Shown: in pieces, positions 1-8,393 of the stretch
Layout: each line of letters starts with the position of its first letter
Position numbering within the stretch: position 1 is the stretch's first letter
Assembly (NCBI RefSeq): GCF_018130695.1
Contig: NZ_JAFCJX010000028.1
Coordinates: 1-64,000, forward strand
DNA from: Bradyrhizobium jicamae
GTDB lineage: Bacteria > Pseudomonadota > Alphaproteobacteria > Rhizobiales > Xanthobacteraceae
DNA length: 64,000 bases
Reading direction: 5' to 3'
The notes under the pieces: generated by a model
The model's database searches: none
What the model saw: the letters and a program-made list of their open reading frames with translations, nothing else
What the model was told of the DNA's origin: nothing
Made by a program: the position numbers and the translations under genes

Positions 1-199
1 CGTATAAGCCGTAAAGCCATCGCGCAGGGAAGGCCGGATGCCTCCGCCGAACCTGTATGCTCGTGCGCGCACTTCTTCTGTGCACAATGCGCACGGGACC
101 GCGGGTGCGGCGCGCACCCGGTCTTCCCTGCGCCCTCGCTATCGAGAGAGGGCGGAACGAGATGAATACCTCGGGCAAATCATGTCGCGAGAATGCGGA
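1..199. repeat. Dispersed repeat, left copy (inverted mate at 54539-54735)
   Basis: Seen directly: bases 1-199 match the reverse complement of 54539-54735 over essentially their whole length, about 85 percent by eye. They share the edge CGTATAAGCCGTAAAGCC and the inner end TCATGTCGCGAGAATGCGGA. The left edge is cut by the window, so the element may continue outside. Both copies carry a similar open frame that reads like a short protein (NLYAR...RTRSSLRPR), but two diverged copies in opposite orientation in intergenic DNA fit a non-coding repeat better than a gene. Confidence 0.8.
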
Positions 200-212
200 C
201 ACATGTCCGGCT

Positions 213-305
213 GCCGTAGGGTGGGCAAAGCGATAGCGTGCCCACCATCACGGGCACGTCGTGGATGGTGGGCACGTCGCTATGCTCCTTTGCCCACACT
301 ACGGC
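213..305. repeat. Large palindromic repeat
   Basis: An imperfect inverted repeat: the arm GCCGTAGGGTGGGCAAAGCG, continuing to about 249, pairs with GATGGTGGGCACGTCGCTAT onward to CACACTACGGC, leaving a loop of about 14 bases. It lies just beyond the stop of the sugar permease gene on the minus strand and could act as a 3' mRNA hairpin for that operon. Elements with this GTAGGGTGGGCAAAG edge are common in Bradyrhizobium intergenic DNA as far as I recall; this cannot be verified here. Confidence 0.75.
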
Positions 306-337
306 AAGATCGCACGGGCCACATCAGTCAGACGCAC

Positions 338-1369
338 TCACTCCGCCGTTTGCTCCCGCAGCCGCTGCGCGTAGACGTTGATCACCAGCGCCGCGAGCAG
401 GATCAGGCCGCGGATCAGGATCTTCAGGAAGCTGTCGATATTGACGTGGTCGAGACCGTTGTTAAGCACGCCGAGCACGAACAGGCCGACGATGGTGTTG
501 CCGATGCCGCCGCGGCCGCCGAACAGGCTGGTGCCGCCGACCACGACGGCGGCGATGGAGTCGAGCAGGTAGGTGTCGAACTCGTTCTGCTGGGCGCTGC
601 CGAAATGCGCCACCCCGAGCATGCCGCCGATTCCGGAGCAGACCGCCGAGATCACCATCACGCTGCCGAGGATCAGCTTGACGTTCAAGCCGGCGAACTC
701 CGCGGCCTCGCGGTTGCCGCCGACCATATAGACGTAGCGGCCGAAGCGCGTGTAGGTCAGCACCAGATGGCCGCCGAGCAGCATGATCGCCGCGACGATC
801 ACGATCCAGGGAATGCCGCCGATCGAGCCGGAGCCGAGCGTCGTGATCAGCGGTGGCACCTTGTAGGCGATCTGGCCGCGCACCAGCAGCGCCGAGATGC
901 CGGCCGCGATCTGCATCATCGCGAGCGTCATGATGAAGGAGGGGATGCCGATCACGGTCAGGCCGAACGCGTTGACCGCGCCGAGCAGCGCGCACAGCGC
1001 GATCGCGAGCAGGATCGCCGCGATGCCGGGCAGCGGCACATTGGCGATGTTCACATAGGATTCCTGCAGCGTGAAATAGGCGACCGCGATGCCCGTGACA
1101 TTGGCGATGCTGGCGATCGACAGGTCGATCTCGGCGCAGAGGATCACGAAGGTGAGGCCAACCGCGATGATGCCGGTGACGGAGACTTGCGTCAGGATGT
1201 TGCCGAGATTGTCCAGCGTCGCGAAGGAGGGGCTGGCGACGGCGAAGAACAGGCTCAGGAAGATCAGCGTCAGGAACGGCGCGATGTTGCGCATCTGCGA
1301 GCGCAGGAAACTGCCAACGCCGCGCGGCGCCTTGTGATCCGTCCGGGCGGCTGCGCCGTCAGTTGCCAT
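338..1369 (-). CDS. Ribose-type sugar ABC transporter permease
   Basis: Inner-membrane permease of a CUT2 (ribose/xylose/inositol-type) ABC importer. The 343-residue protein starts with a short polar cytoplasmic N-terminus and then runs as about nine to ten hydrophobic segments, ending just after the last one, as in the BPD_transp_2 family of RbsC. The segment ILCAEIDLSIASIANVTG (about residues 80-97) matches the family region normally reading GGIDLSVGS. I chose the ATG at 1369 over a TTG one codon upstream. It is the last gene of a minus-strand operon, 12 bases after the ATPase gene. The sugar transported cannot be read from the sequence. Confidence 0.9.
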   Translation of the reverse strand: MATDGAAARTDHKAPRGVGSFLRSQMRNIAPFLTLIFLSLFFAVASPSFATLDNLGNILTQVSVTGIIAVGLTFVILCAEIDLSIASIANVTGIAVAYFTLQESYVNIANVPLPGIAAILLAIALCALLGAVNAFGLTVIGIPSFIMTLAMMQIAAGISALLVRGQIAYKVPPLITTLGSGSIGGIPWIVIVAAIMLLGGHLVLTYTRFGRYVYMVGGNREAAEFAGLNVKLILGSVMVISAVCSGIGGMLGVAHFGSAQQNEFDTYLLDSIAAVVVGGTSLFGGRGGIGNTIVGLFVLGVLNNGLDHVNIDSFLKILIRGLILLAALVINVYAQRLREQTAE

Positions 1370-1381
1370 CAATCCACTCCA

Positions 1382-2884
1382 TCATGCCGCTTCCAGAAGG
1401 CGGTCCTTGCTGACCGCTTCGCCCTTGAATTCGCGCACGACCTCGCCGCGCTTCAAGACCAGGATCCGGTCGGCCAGCGACAGCACCGTTTCCGGCTCGG
1501 TCGACAGCACGATGATCGCCAGTCCCTTGGAGCGGAGATCGCGCACGATGTTGATCACGTCGTTCTTGGCGCCGACATCCATGCCGCGGGTCGGCTCGCA
1601 CAGCACCAGCACCTTGGGCGGCCAGCTCAGCCATTTCGCCAGCGCCACCTTCTGCTGGTTGCCGCCCGAGAGCATGCCGAGGTCGAGGCCGACGACCGGC
1701 GGGCGGATCTGCAATTGCTCGACCTGGCGCTGGGCGATCGCGCGCTCCGTCGCCGGCTTGAGCAGCAGTGCGGAGATACGATCGAGGATGCTGATCGAGA
1801 TGTTCTTGTAGACGGGCTCCTGGTGGAACAGCATCGCGCGCCGGCTCTCCGGCACCAGCGCCACGCCGGCGCGGCGGGCGGCGGCGGTGCTGCGGAACGC
1901 GCGCGTCGTGCCGCCGACGGCAAGCGTTCCGGCATCGGGCTTCAGCTTGCCGAACAGGATGCGCGACAGCTCAAGCTGGCCGCAGCCCATGAAGCCGTAG
2001 ACGCCGACCACCTCGCCGGCGCGGGCTTCGAAGGAAACATCCCGCAAGCTGCGGCCGAGCGAAAGCTGGTCGACCTTGAGCACGGTCGATCCGTCTTTCG
2101 CCGGCGGCAGCATCAGATCCTCGGTGTAGCTGTGCTCCAGCGCCTCGCCGCCGCGGCCGATCATGGCCTCGATCAGCGCGCCCTTGGTGGTCGCGGCAGC
2201 CGCCGTCTCCGCGACCTTCCGCCCGTTGCGGAACACGGTCACGGTGTCGGAGACGCGCAGGATGTCCTCGATGAAATGCGAGATGAAGACGATGCTGGTG
2301 CCTTGCTCACGCAATTTTCGCAGCGTGGTGAAGAGCCGTTCGACCTCCGGCGGGGACAGCGCGGAGGTCGGCTCGTCCAGAATCACGATGCGCGCGCCGG
2401 AGAACAGCACGCGGGCGATCTCGATCAGCTGCTGCAGGCCGATCGGGAGATCGCCGAGCCGCGTCATCGGATCGACGTCGATGCCGAAGCGCGACAGCTG
2501 CTCGCCAGCCTCGCGCGCCATCCGCCGCCACTGCACGAGGCCCAGTGCATTGGTCGGCTGGTTGCCGAGGAAGACGTTCTCGGCGACGGTGAGATCAGGG
2601 GCGACGCTCAATTCCTGATGCACCATGGCGATGCCGGCCGCATGCGCATCGCGGGCGGAGCGGAAGCGCGTTTCCTTGCCGTCGATCGCGAAGCGGCCGG
2701 AGAATTCCGGGTGCACGCCGGCGATGATCTTCATCAGCGTGCTTTTGCCGGCGCCGTTCTCGCCGACGAGACCGTGAATCTCGCCGGGATAGAGCGCAAA
2801 GTCGACCCCACGAAGGGCTTCGACACCGCCGAAGGCCTTCGTGATCCCTGTCAACTCGAGGATCGGAGCGCGATCCTGCGACAT
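1382..2884 (-). CDS. Sugar ABC transporter ATP-binding protein (two ABC domains)
   Basis: ATPase that powers import by the permease downstream. Its 500 residues form two tandem ABC domains, as in RbsA/XylG/MglA. Domain 1 has a full Walker A, GENGAGKS (41-48), and Walker B, VILDEPTSAL. Domain 2 has the degenerate Walker A region GFMGCGQ, a good signature LSGGNQQKVALAKW and the Walker B-like VLVLCEPTRG. Degeneracy of the second site is normal in this family. The gene begins 9 bases after the substrate-binding protein gene and precedes the permease gene by 12 bases, so the three are very probably one transcript. Confidence 0.92.
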   Translation of the reverse strand: MSQDRAPILELTGITKAFGGVEALRGVDFALYPGEIHGLVGENGAGKSTLMKIIAGVHPEFSGRFAIDGKETRFRSARDAHAAGIAMVHQELSVAPDLTVAENVFLGNQPTNALGLVQWRRMAREAGEQLSRFGIDVDPMTRLGDLPIGLQQLIEIARVLFSGARIVILDEPTSALSPPEVERLFTTLRKLREQGTSIVFISHFIEDILRVSDTVTVFRNGRKVAETAAAATTKGALIEAMIGRGGEALEHSYTEDLMLPPAKDGSTVLKVDQLSLGRSLRDVSFEARAGEVVGVYGFMGCGQLELSRILFGKLKPDAGTLAVGGTTRAFRSTAAARRAGVALVPESRRAMLFHQEPVYKNISISILDRISALLLKPATERAIAQRQVEQLQIRPPVVGLDLGMLSGGNQQKVALAKWLSWPPKVLVLCEPTRGMDVGAKNDVINIVRDLRSKGLAIIVLSTEPETVLSLADRILVLKRGEVVREFKGEAVSKDRLLEAA

Positions 2885-2893
2885 CGGTTGCGC

Positions 2894-3916
2894 TCAGATC
2901 AGGAAGTGATCCTGCATCCACTGCATTCCCGCCGCATTCGCCTTGGTCACGACCGGACCGTCGGTGACGACGCTCTTCGGAATGCCCTGGCCGCTCTTCT
3001 CGCCGCCGACCACGGCCGCGACACCCGCGATGATCGCGCCGCCATGGATGCGGCAGGACGGATTGCGGACGGTCGCGTACATGCGGCCTTCGCTGACCGC
3101 CTGGATCGCCGGCGGCATGGCGTCGACGCCGCCGATCAGGATGTTGGTGCGGTTGCGCGCCTTCATGATGTTGTAGGCGGCGAGCGCCATGTCGTCATTG
3201 TGGAAGAACGCGGCGTCGATCTGCTGATACTTGGTCAGGTAGGTCTCCCAGAGGCGCGCGGTCTTGGAGACGTCCCAGTCGGCCGGCTGGGTGTCGAGCA
3301 CCTCGATGTTGGGGAATTGCTTCACGACATTGGTGAAGCCCTTGGCGCGGCCCTGCGCGCCGGTGTGGCCGAGGGCGCCTTGCGTCATGATGATCTTGCC
3401 CTTGCCGCCCATCGCGTTGCACAGCGCCTGCGTCACGGAGGCGCCCATGAACTCGTTGTCGGGGGCGAGGAAGGAGTGGACGTTGATCTGGTCGAGCGGC
3501 GCAATCAGCGTGTCCATGTCGATCACGGGCGTGCCGGCGTCGATCATCTTCTGCACGGGCTGGGTGAGGGTGCCGATGCCGAAGGCCTGGATCGCGACGA
3601 AATCCCATTTCTGCGAGGCCATGTTGTCGATCGCGGCGCGCTGCTTCACCGCATCGAGCTGGCCGTCGAACCAGGTGACTTCGACGTTGAACAGCTTGCC
3701 CCAGAATTCCGCGGCCTGCTTGCCCTGCGCGCACCACGTCGCCTGCAGGCCGGCGTTGGAGAAGGCGGCCTTCAGCGGCTTCTCGGAGCGTCCGACTTCG
3801 GCTGCGAGCGCGGGGTTGATGCCCATCATGCCGAGCAATGCAGCCGCGGCGCCGCCGGCTGCCGCGCCCTGAAGAAGATCACGCCGTGTTGTCGAGGAAT
3901 TGTCCGTCCCTGGCAT
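2894..3916 (-). CDS. Sugar ABC transporter substrate-binding protein (Tat-exported)
   Basis: Periplasmic sugar-binding protein of the ribose-binding (Peripla_BP_4) type, 340 residues. The N-terminus has a twin-arginine export signal, TTRRDLLQG, then a hydrophobic stretch and cleavage near ALAAEV. The body has the family's alternating layout, for example IDAAFFHNDDMALAAYNIM and NILIGGVDAMPPAIQAV. I chose the ATG at 3916 because AGGGAG lies just upstream; an in-frame ATG at 3931 would place that site inside the coding region. First gene of the operon; its promoter should lie in 3917-4033. Tat export of a sugar-binding protein suggests folding before export, but that is inference. Confidence 0.92.
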   Translation of the reverse strand: MPGTDNSSTTRRDLLQGAAAGGAAAALLGMMGINPALAAEVGRSEKPLKAAFSNAGLQATWCAQGKQAAEFWGKLFNVEVTWFDGQLDAVKQRAAIDNMASQKWDFVAIQAFGIGTLTQPVQKMIDAGTPVIDMDTLIAPLDQINVHSFLAPDNEFMGASVTQALCNAMGGKGKIIMTQGALGHTGAQGRAKGFTNVVKQFPNIEVLDTQPADWDVSKTARLWETYLTKYQQIDAAFFHNDDMALAAYNIMKARNRTNILIGGVDAMPPAIQAVSEGRMYATVRNPSCRIHGGAIIAGVAAVVGGEKSGQGIPKSVVTDGPVVTKANAAGMQWMQDHFLI

Positions 3917-4033
3917 CGTTTGCTCCCTCATTCATTTTTCGCCGTCGGCGTCAGTTGCACGCGCCGCGGATCAAGGGAGTGTGTCACAATCGGAATGCTT
4001 GCGCTACGCTTTCGCAGCTGCTGCGCGGCGAAA

Positions 4034-4441
4034 CTATGTCGCGTGTTGCGAAACGACGGAATCGATGTCGCGGAGCAGCTTGTGCCACGCAGCATCGATG
4101 TCGTCGGACCAGTCGCTGCCGAGCAATTCGCGCAAGGCATCCCTGATCACGCCGAAGAAAGCGACGAACAATTCGCGCGGCGTGCCGTAGGCATCGTGCG
4201 ACGACACCTCGCATTCGATCAGACGAAAGTGACCGGAGCGCGCGCCGGCGAAATCGAGCAGCGCTTCGATCGTGAGCGACAGCATCGATCCCTGCACCGT
4301 CGCGCTGCCTTCGCTGCGAAACATCGCGCGCGCTTCCGGATGCTCGCGAAACAAACGCGCATAGACGAGCGGTGTCAGGTCATCGCAGCGTTCGCTTGCG
4401 AGCTCGAAACTTCTCTCGATTGGATTTGACGATGGAGTCAT
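4034..4441 (-). CDS. Single-domain globin-like protein
   Basis: A 135-residue all-helical protein matching small bacterial globins (Vitreoscilla/flavohaemoglobin-like fold). Seen: an N-terminal SFELASERCDDLTPLVYARLF, a PEARAMF segment as at the C helix, H82 in a position suited to the proximal haem ligand, and a tail with W followed by D and V residues near DIDAAWHKLLRDI. The open frame continues upstream to 4669, but that part crosses a strong terminator hairpin, so the ATG at 4441 is the likely start. It is transcribed in the same direction as the sugar importer, 117 bases upstream of it. Function (oxygen, NO, redox sensing) is not readable. Confidence 0.72.
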   Translation of the reverse strand: MTPSSNPIERSFELASERCDDLTPLVYARLFREHPEARAMFRSEGSATVQGSMLSLTIEALLDFAGARSGHFRLIECEVSSHDAYGTPRELFVAFFGVIRDALRELLGSDWSDDIDAAWHKLLRDIDSVVSQHAT

Positions 4442-4462
4442 TGCAAAGAACGATCGCCACAT

Positions 4463-4492
4463 AAAAAAAGAGCAGGGCTCGTAGCCCTGCTC
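4463..4492 (-). terminator. Rho-independent terminator, minus strand
   Basis: A perfect 10-base stem, GAGCAGGGCT / AGCCCTGCTC, with a 3-base loop, followed on the minus strand by seven T residues. It would stop a transcript coming from about 4500-4650 just before the globin gene. No protein gene lies immediately upstream on this strand. Confidence 0.85.
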
Positions 4493-4629
4493 CAAAAATT
4501 GTGTCGACCCTGTTTTCCCCAAAAATGCGATTTGATCTTGGTTGATGGGGTGACGCTGCTTGTGCGCGTCGGGCTCCTCCCGAGACTTGGACCACCAGGA
4601 CACGCCTTGCGGCTGGCCTGAGGCCGAAT

Positions 4630-4639
4630 TGGTAGACCA
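4630..4639. promoter_or_regulatory. Possible GntR-family (UxuR/FadR-like) operator
   Basis: TGGTAGACCA, within AATTGGTAGACCATC, has the half sites TGGT and ACCA around a 2-base centre. This resembles operators of FadR-subfamily GntR regulators of sugar-acid metabolism such as ExuR/UxuR (TTGGTATACCAA). One short match only. Confidence 0.35.
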
Positions 4640-4899
4640 TCTTTTTCGACTTGTCACCATTTTCGGCAACGATTGTTCAAATTTAGAGCTTCCTGCGAAA
4701 TGATTGGGATTTCACCACTATCGGTTGCAGAAAAGCGCGGAAAACGTGTGGCAGGGTACGGGAATACGGCGTCGTTGGGGCCGGCGTCGCCCGTTCGCCA
4801 CAGCCGATTTATTCCCGCGATCGGGGCCAAAGTTGCGGAAACGCAATCTCGACTCCGGACTCCCATGGTGATTAGGTCGGATTCGGGACGGGTTTTGCG

Positions 4900-5271
4900 A
4901 TGCGCCGGCGGCTCAAGCTCTTTTTGCCAATCTTCCTGGTTGCGCTCTTGGTGCAGATCTTCGCACCGATCGGCGCCTGCTGGGCGGCGAGCCTTGCCGG
5001 GTCGGACCCACTGGCCGGGGCGGTTATCTGCCACGGCAACATGGCGGCTGGAACCGGGCAGGGCGACCAGACCGGCCATGCGGCCTATCAGGGCTGCTGC
5101 TCCGTCTGCAGCGTCCTGCAAACCGGGGCCCCCGTCGATACGCCCGAGATCGCGGTGGTCGCGGTCGAACGGCAGGCCGTCGAAATGGCCTGGCTCGATT
5201 TCGCCCCCGACCTTGCCGGCGCCACGGCGTACTCCCACGCGCAGGCGCGCGGCCCTCCGATCGCTTCCTGA
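4900..5271 (+). CDS. DUF2946-like small exported Cys/His protein
   Basis: 123 residues with a hydrophobic signal segment (LFLPIFLVALLVQIFAPIGAC, written here only as evidence of export) and then a metal-ligand-like patch: VICHGN, HAAYQGCC and SVCSV. This is the pattern of DUF2946 proteins, which are usually found beside copper-responsive TonB receptors and copper chaperones. It is the first gene of the copper-handling cluster, 89 bases before the receptor. A role in periplasmic copper binding is inference from context and the Cys/His residues. Confidence 0.7.
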   Translation: MRRRLKLFLPIFLVALLVQIFAPIGACWAASLAGSDPLAGAVICHGNMAAGTGQGDQTGHAAYQGCCSVCSVLQTGAPVDTPEIAVVAVERQAVEMAWLDFAPDLAGATAYSHAQARGPPIAS

Positions 5272-5360
5272 CCATCCTCTCGCGGCCGTTAGCGGGCTTG
5301 CCCGCGCCGGCCTGTGCCATTGGAAGACCGGCTGCCGTGCCGGTGTTAGGGACGTTTCCC

Positions 5361-7838
5361 ATGTTTCGATATCATGCCCTCGGCGGCGTGAGCGCGATCG
5401 CGATTCAGGCGGGCTTGGTGGCCGTGCCTGAGCCGGTCCATGCGCAGACCGGCAAGACCGAAGCGCTGCCGCCCGTCATCGTCGATGCGCCGCAGGCGGC
5501 TGCGCATCGTGCCGCGCGCAAACCGTCCCAACAGGCGGCCGCCGCGCGACGGCGAACCATGCCGGTCGTGGCCGCGGAGCAGAACCGGGCGAGGGTCGTC
5601 ATCCCCACCGATGGTGACCATGCCTCGCTCGGCACGCCGGCTGCGGTGGCGCGGTTCCAGCTGCCGCAGAAGTCCACCAGCATCACGGCGAAACAGATCG
5701 AGGAGACCGTCAACCTCAAGGACGCCGAGGATGCGATCAAATACATGCCGAGCCTGTTCGTGCGGAAGCGCAATGACGGCGACAACCAGGCGGTGCTGGC
5801 GACGCGCAGCTGGGGCCTCAATTCGAGCGCCCGCTCGCTGATCTATTACGACGACCTGCTGATCTCGGCCCTGATCGGCAACAACAATTCGGGCGCCTCG
5901 CCGAAATGGAATCTGATCTCGCCCGAGGCGATCGGCCGGGTCGATTTCCTGAACGGCCCGTTCGCTGCGGCCTATCCCGGCAACTCGATCGGCGGCGTGC
6001 TGCTGATCAGCTCGAAGATGCCGGACAAGCCGTTTGCGGTCGCGAAAGAGACGGTCTCGGTGATGCCGTGGAATCAATACGGCACCAAGGACACCTATGT
6101 GACCAGCCAGACGAGTGCGGCGGCGGGCAATCGGGATGGGAAGCTGTCATGGCTGGTTAGCGCCAATTATCTCGACAGCTTTCAGCAGCCGCTGACCTAT
6201 ACGACCAACGCGACGATTCCGGCCGGCACCACCGGCGCATTCCCCGCGCTGAACAAGCAGGGCGTCCCGGCCAATGTGGTCGGCACCGGTGCGCTTGCGC
6301 ATTCGCAGCAGACGTCGGCCAACTTACGTCTCGCCTATGACGTCTCGCCGCTGGTGCAGGCAACCTATTCGCTGGGTGTCTGGAATAACCATCAGGTCTC
6401 CGATCCCCAGACCTATCTGCGGTCGACCGCGACCGGCGCGCCGACATTTGCCGGCATCTCCGGCTTTGCGAATGGCAAGTACATCTGGGATCAGACCCAT
6501 CTGAGCAACGCCGTGGCGCTGAAGAGCGACACCAAGGGCGTGTTCGACTTCGACCTCTCGGTCTCCAGCTACAATTACCTGCAGGACACCCAGCTCAATC
6601 CGTTCACGGTGGCTGCAGGTACCGCTTTTTCGCAGAACGGCAAGATCACCCGGATGGACGGCACCAACTGGCAGAATGCCGATGCCAAGGGCATCTGGCG
6701 ACCGTTCGGTGCTGATGGGGCACACGAGATCAGCTTCGGCATTCACGGCGACCGCTACCGCCTGGAAAATCCCGTCTACGCGTCGGCGGTGTGGAACGCC
6801 ACATCCTCGACCGGCACCGGCGCGCTTTATTCAAGCGGCATTGGCGAAACGCGGACCGGCGCGCTGTGGCTGCAGGATGCCTGGAAATTCGCGCCCGGTC
6901 TGAAGCTGACGCTCGGCGGACGGCTGGAGAACTGGCGCTCGCTCGACGGCTTCAACCTCGCCACCACGACGACGGGCGCTGGCGCCATCACGTCGGTCGC
7001 TGCGATCAACCAGCCGAGCCTGGGCTCGACGAACTTCTCGCCGAAGGCCTCGCTGTCGTTTGATCCGAACAAGGAGTGGAATGTCACTGCGAGCTTCGGC
7101 GAAGCCTATCGCTATCCGACTGTGACCGAGCTCTATCAGAACCTCACCGTCGGCGGCGTTGCGACCTTCGCAAATCCCTTCCTCAAGCCCGAGCACGATT
7201 TCACCGGCGAATTGAGCATCGAGCGGAAATGGACCGATGGTCGGGTGCGGCTGACCTTGTTCGCGGAGCGCACCGACAACGCGATCATCTCGCAGACCAA
7301 TCTCGTGACCAATCCTGTGACGGGAGCGCAGACGCCGACCACCGTCATCAGCAATGTCGACGCCATCCGTATGCAGGGCGTCGAACTGTCAGCCGAGAAG
7401 GACAACGTGTTTGTGAGGCGCCTGCAACTGTTCGGCAGCGTCACCTATGTCGATTCCGAAATCCTGGCTGACGCGAGCTGGGCCGGCGTCAATCCGCTGA
7501 CCAATGCAAAGACGACCGTCGTCGGCAAGCGTGTCCCTTATGTCCCCGACTGGCGCGCCAAGGTCGGGGCGACCTACCGGCCGAACGAGAGCTGGGCCTA
7601 TACGGTCGCGGCGCGCTACAGCGGCAAGCAATATTCGACGCTCGATAACACAGATATTATCCCGCATGTGTACGGCGCCTTCGACAATTTCTTCGTCGTG
7701 GACATGAAAATCCATTACAACGCGACCAGGAATTTCGCGTTCGATTTCGGCATCGATAATCTCTTCAACCAGCAATACTTCCTGTTCCACCCGTTCCCCG
7801 GCCGAACCTACGTTCTCGCCGCGAAGTACACGTTCTAG
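5361..7838 (+). CDS. TonB-dependent outer-membrane receptor, probably for copper
   Basis: 825-residue outer-membrane receptor. It has a signal peptide ending near PVHAQ, a roughly 110-residue basic low-complexity linker, a plug domain (starting near STSITAKQIEETVNLKDAED, with the typical VDFLNGPFAAAYPGNSIGG) and a long beta-barrel. The protein ends in F (VLAAKYTF), the usual barrel-assembly signal. I chose the ATG at 5361, preceded by AGGGA; a TTG frame extends upstream. The four genes that follow encode copper proteins, so copper or a cuprophore is the most likely substrate; siderophore import is the alternative. Confidence 0.88.
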   Translation: MFRYHALGGVSAIAIQAGLVAVPEPVHAQTGKTEALPPVIVDAPQAAAHRAARKPSQQAAAARRRTMPVVAAEQNRARVVIPTDGDHASLGTPAAVARFQLPQKSTSITAKQIEETVNLKDAEDAIKYMPSLFVRKRNDGDNQAVLATRSWGLNSSARSLIYYDDLLISALIGNNNSGASPKWNLISPEAIGRVDFLNGPFAAAYPGNSIGGVLLISSKMPDKPFAVAKETVSVMPWNQYGTKDTYVTSQTSAAAGNRDGKLSWLVSANYLDSFQQPLTYTTNATIPAGTTGAFPALNKQGVPANVVGTGALAHSQQTSANLRLAYDVSPLVQATYSLGVWNNHQVSDPQTYLRSTATGAPTFAGISGFANGKYIWDQTHLSNAVALKSDTKGVFDFDLSVSSYNYLQDTQLNPFTVAAGTAFSQNGKITRMDGTNWQNADAKGIWRPFGADGAHEISFGIHGDRYRLENPVYASAVWNATSSTGTGALYSSGIGETRTGALWLQDAWKFAPGLKLTLGGRLENWRSLDGFNLATTTTGAGAITSVAAINQPSLGSTNFSPKASLSFDPNKEWNVTASFGEAYRYPTVTELYQNLTVGGVATFANPFLKPEHDFTGELSIERKWTDGRVRLTLFAERTDNAIISQTNLVTNPVTGAQTPTTVISNVDAIRMQGVELSAEKDNVFVRRLQLFGSVTYVDSEILADASWAGVNPLTNAKTTVVGKRVPYVPDWRAKVGATYRPNESWAYTVAARYSGKQYSTLDNTDIIPHVYGAFDNFFVVDMKIHYNATRNFAFDFGIDNLFNQQYFLFHPFPGRTYVLAAKYTF

Positions 7839-7878
7839 ACGCCAGAATGCGCGACCAGCAAAGACAAGGACAAAACTG

Positions 7879-8388
7879 ATGAACGAACTTTTCCGCATCC
7901 TCTCTCTCTCCGCCGTCGCCATCACCGTGCTGGCCGCGCCCGCGCGTGCCGAGGACGTCAAGGCCGGCGATCTCGTGATCACGCAGGCCTGGACTCGCGC
8001 GACGCCGAACGGCGCCAAGATCGGCGGCGGCTATGTCACGATCGAGAACAAGGGCACGACGCCGGATCGGCTGGTCGGTGGTGCCGGCGACATCGCCGGC
8101 AAGGTCGAGATCCACGAGATGGCGATGGACAATGGCGTGATGAAGATGCGTCCGATCGACAAGGGCCTGACCATCGAGCCCGGCAAGACGGTGAAGCTCG
8201 CGCCCGGCGGCTACCATCTGATGATGTTCGACCTGAAGGCGCCGCTGAAGCAGGGCGACAAGGTGCCGGTCACGCTGCAGTTCGAGAAGGCCGGCAAGGT
8301 GTCTGTGACGCTCGACGTGCAGGGCGTCGGCGCGCAGGCCCCTGGCGGCGGTGACGATCATTCCGGCCACATGATGAAGAAGATGTGA
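7879..8388 (+). CDS. PCu(A)C-family periplasmic copper chaperone
   Basis: 169 residues with a signal peptide cut near APARAED. It has the copper-site pattern of the family: H79, M90, H113 and M115 (H-x10-M, then HLM). This family delivers Cu(I) to the CuA site or to cbb3-type cytochrome oxidase with Sco proteins. The C-terminus adds a His/Met tail (DDHSGHMMKKM) that could bind further copper. It starts 40 bases after the receptor gene and ends directly against the next gene, consistent with one operon. Confidence 0.92.
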   Translation: MNELFRILSLSAVAITVLAAPARAEDVKAGDLVITQAWTRATPNGAKIGGGYVTIENKGTTPDRLVGGAGDIAGKVEIHEMAMDNGVMKMRPIDKGLTIEPGKTVKLAPGGYHLMMFDLKAPLKQGDKVPVTLQFEKAGKVSVTLDVQGVGAQAPGGGDDHSGHMMKKM

Positions 8389-8393
8389 GGCGG

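Larger units (their letters stand above)
4442..4899. other. Intergenic region with orphan transcript signals
   Basis: No supported protein gene. On the minus strand it holds a GntR-like operator near 4630, about 140 bases of sequence readable in two frames (neither convincing as a protein) and a strong terminator at 4463-4492. The plus-strand part 4670-4899 presumably carries the promoter of the DUF2946 gene; I could not define -35 and -10 boxes. Confidence 0.5.

Noticed and set aside
38-4429. A 1463-codon open frame on the plus strand, opposite the sugar importer genes
   Set aside because: It is antisense to three well-recognised ABC transporter genes and a globin, has the low-complexity His/Arg/Asp composition of a GC-rich shadow frame, and starts inside a dispersed repeat.
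5281-5360. Possible cobalamin riboswitch before the TonB receptor
   Set aside because: The sequence GCCATTGGAAGACCGGCTGCC gave a passing resemblance, but the leader is far too short and the conserved B12-box elements are missing.
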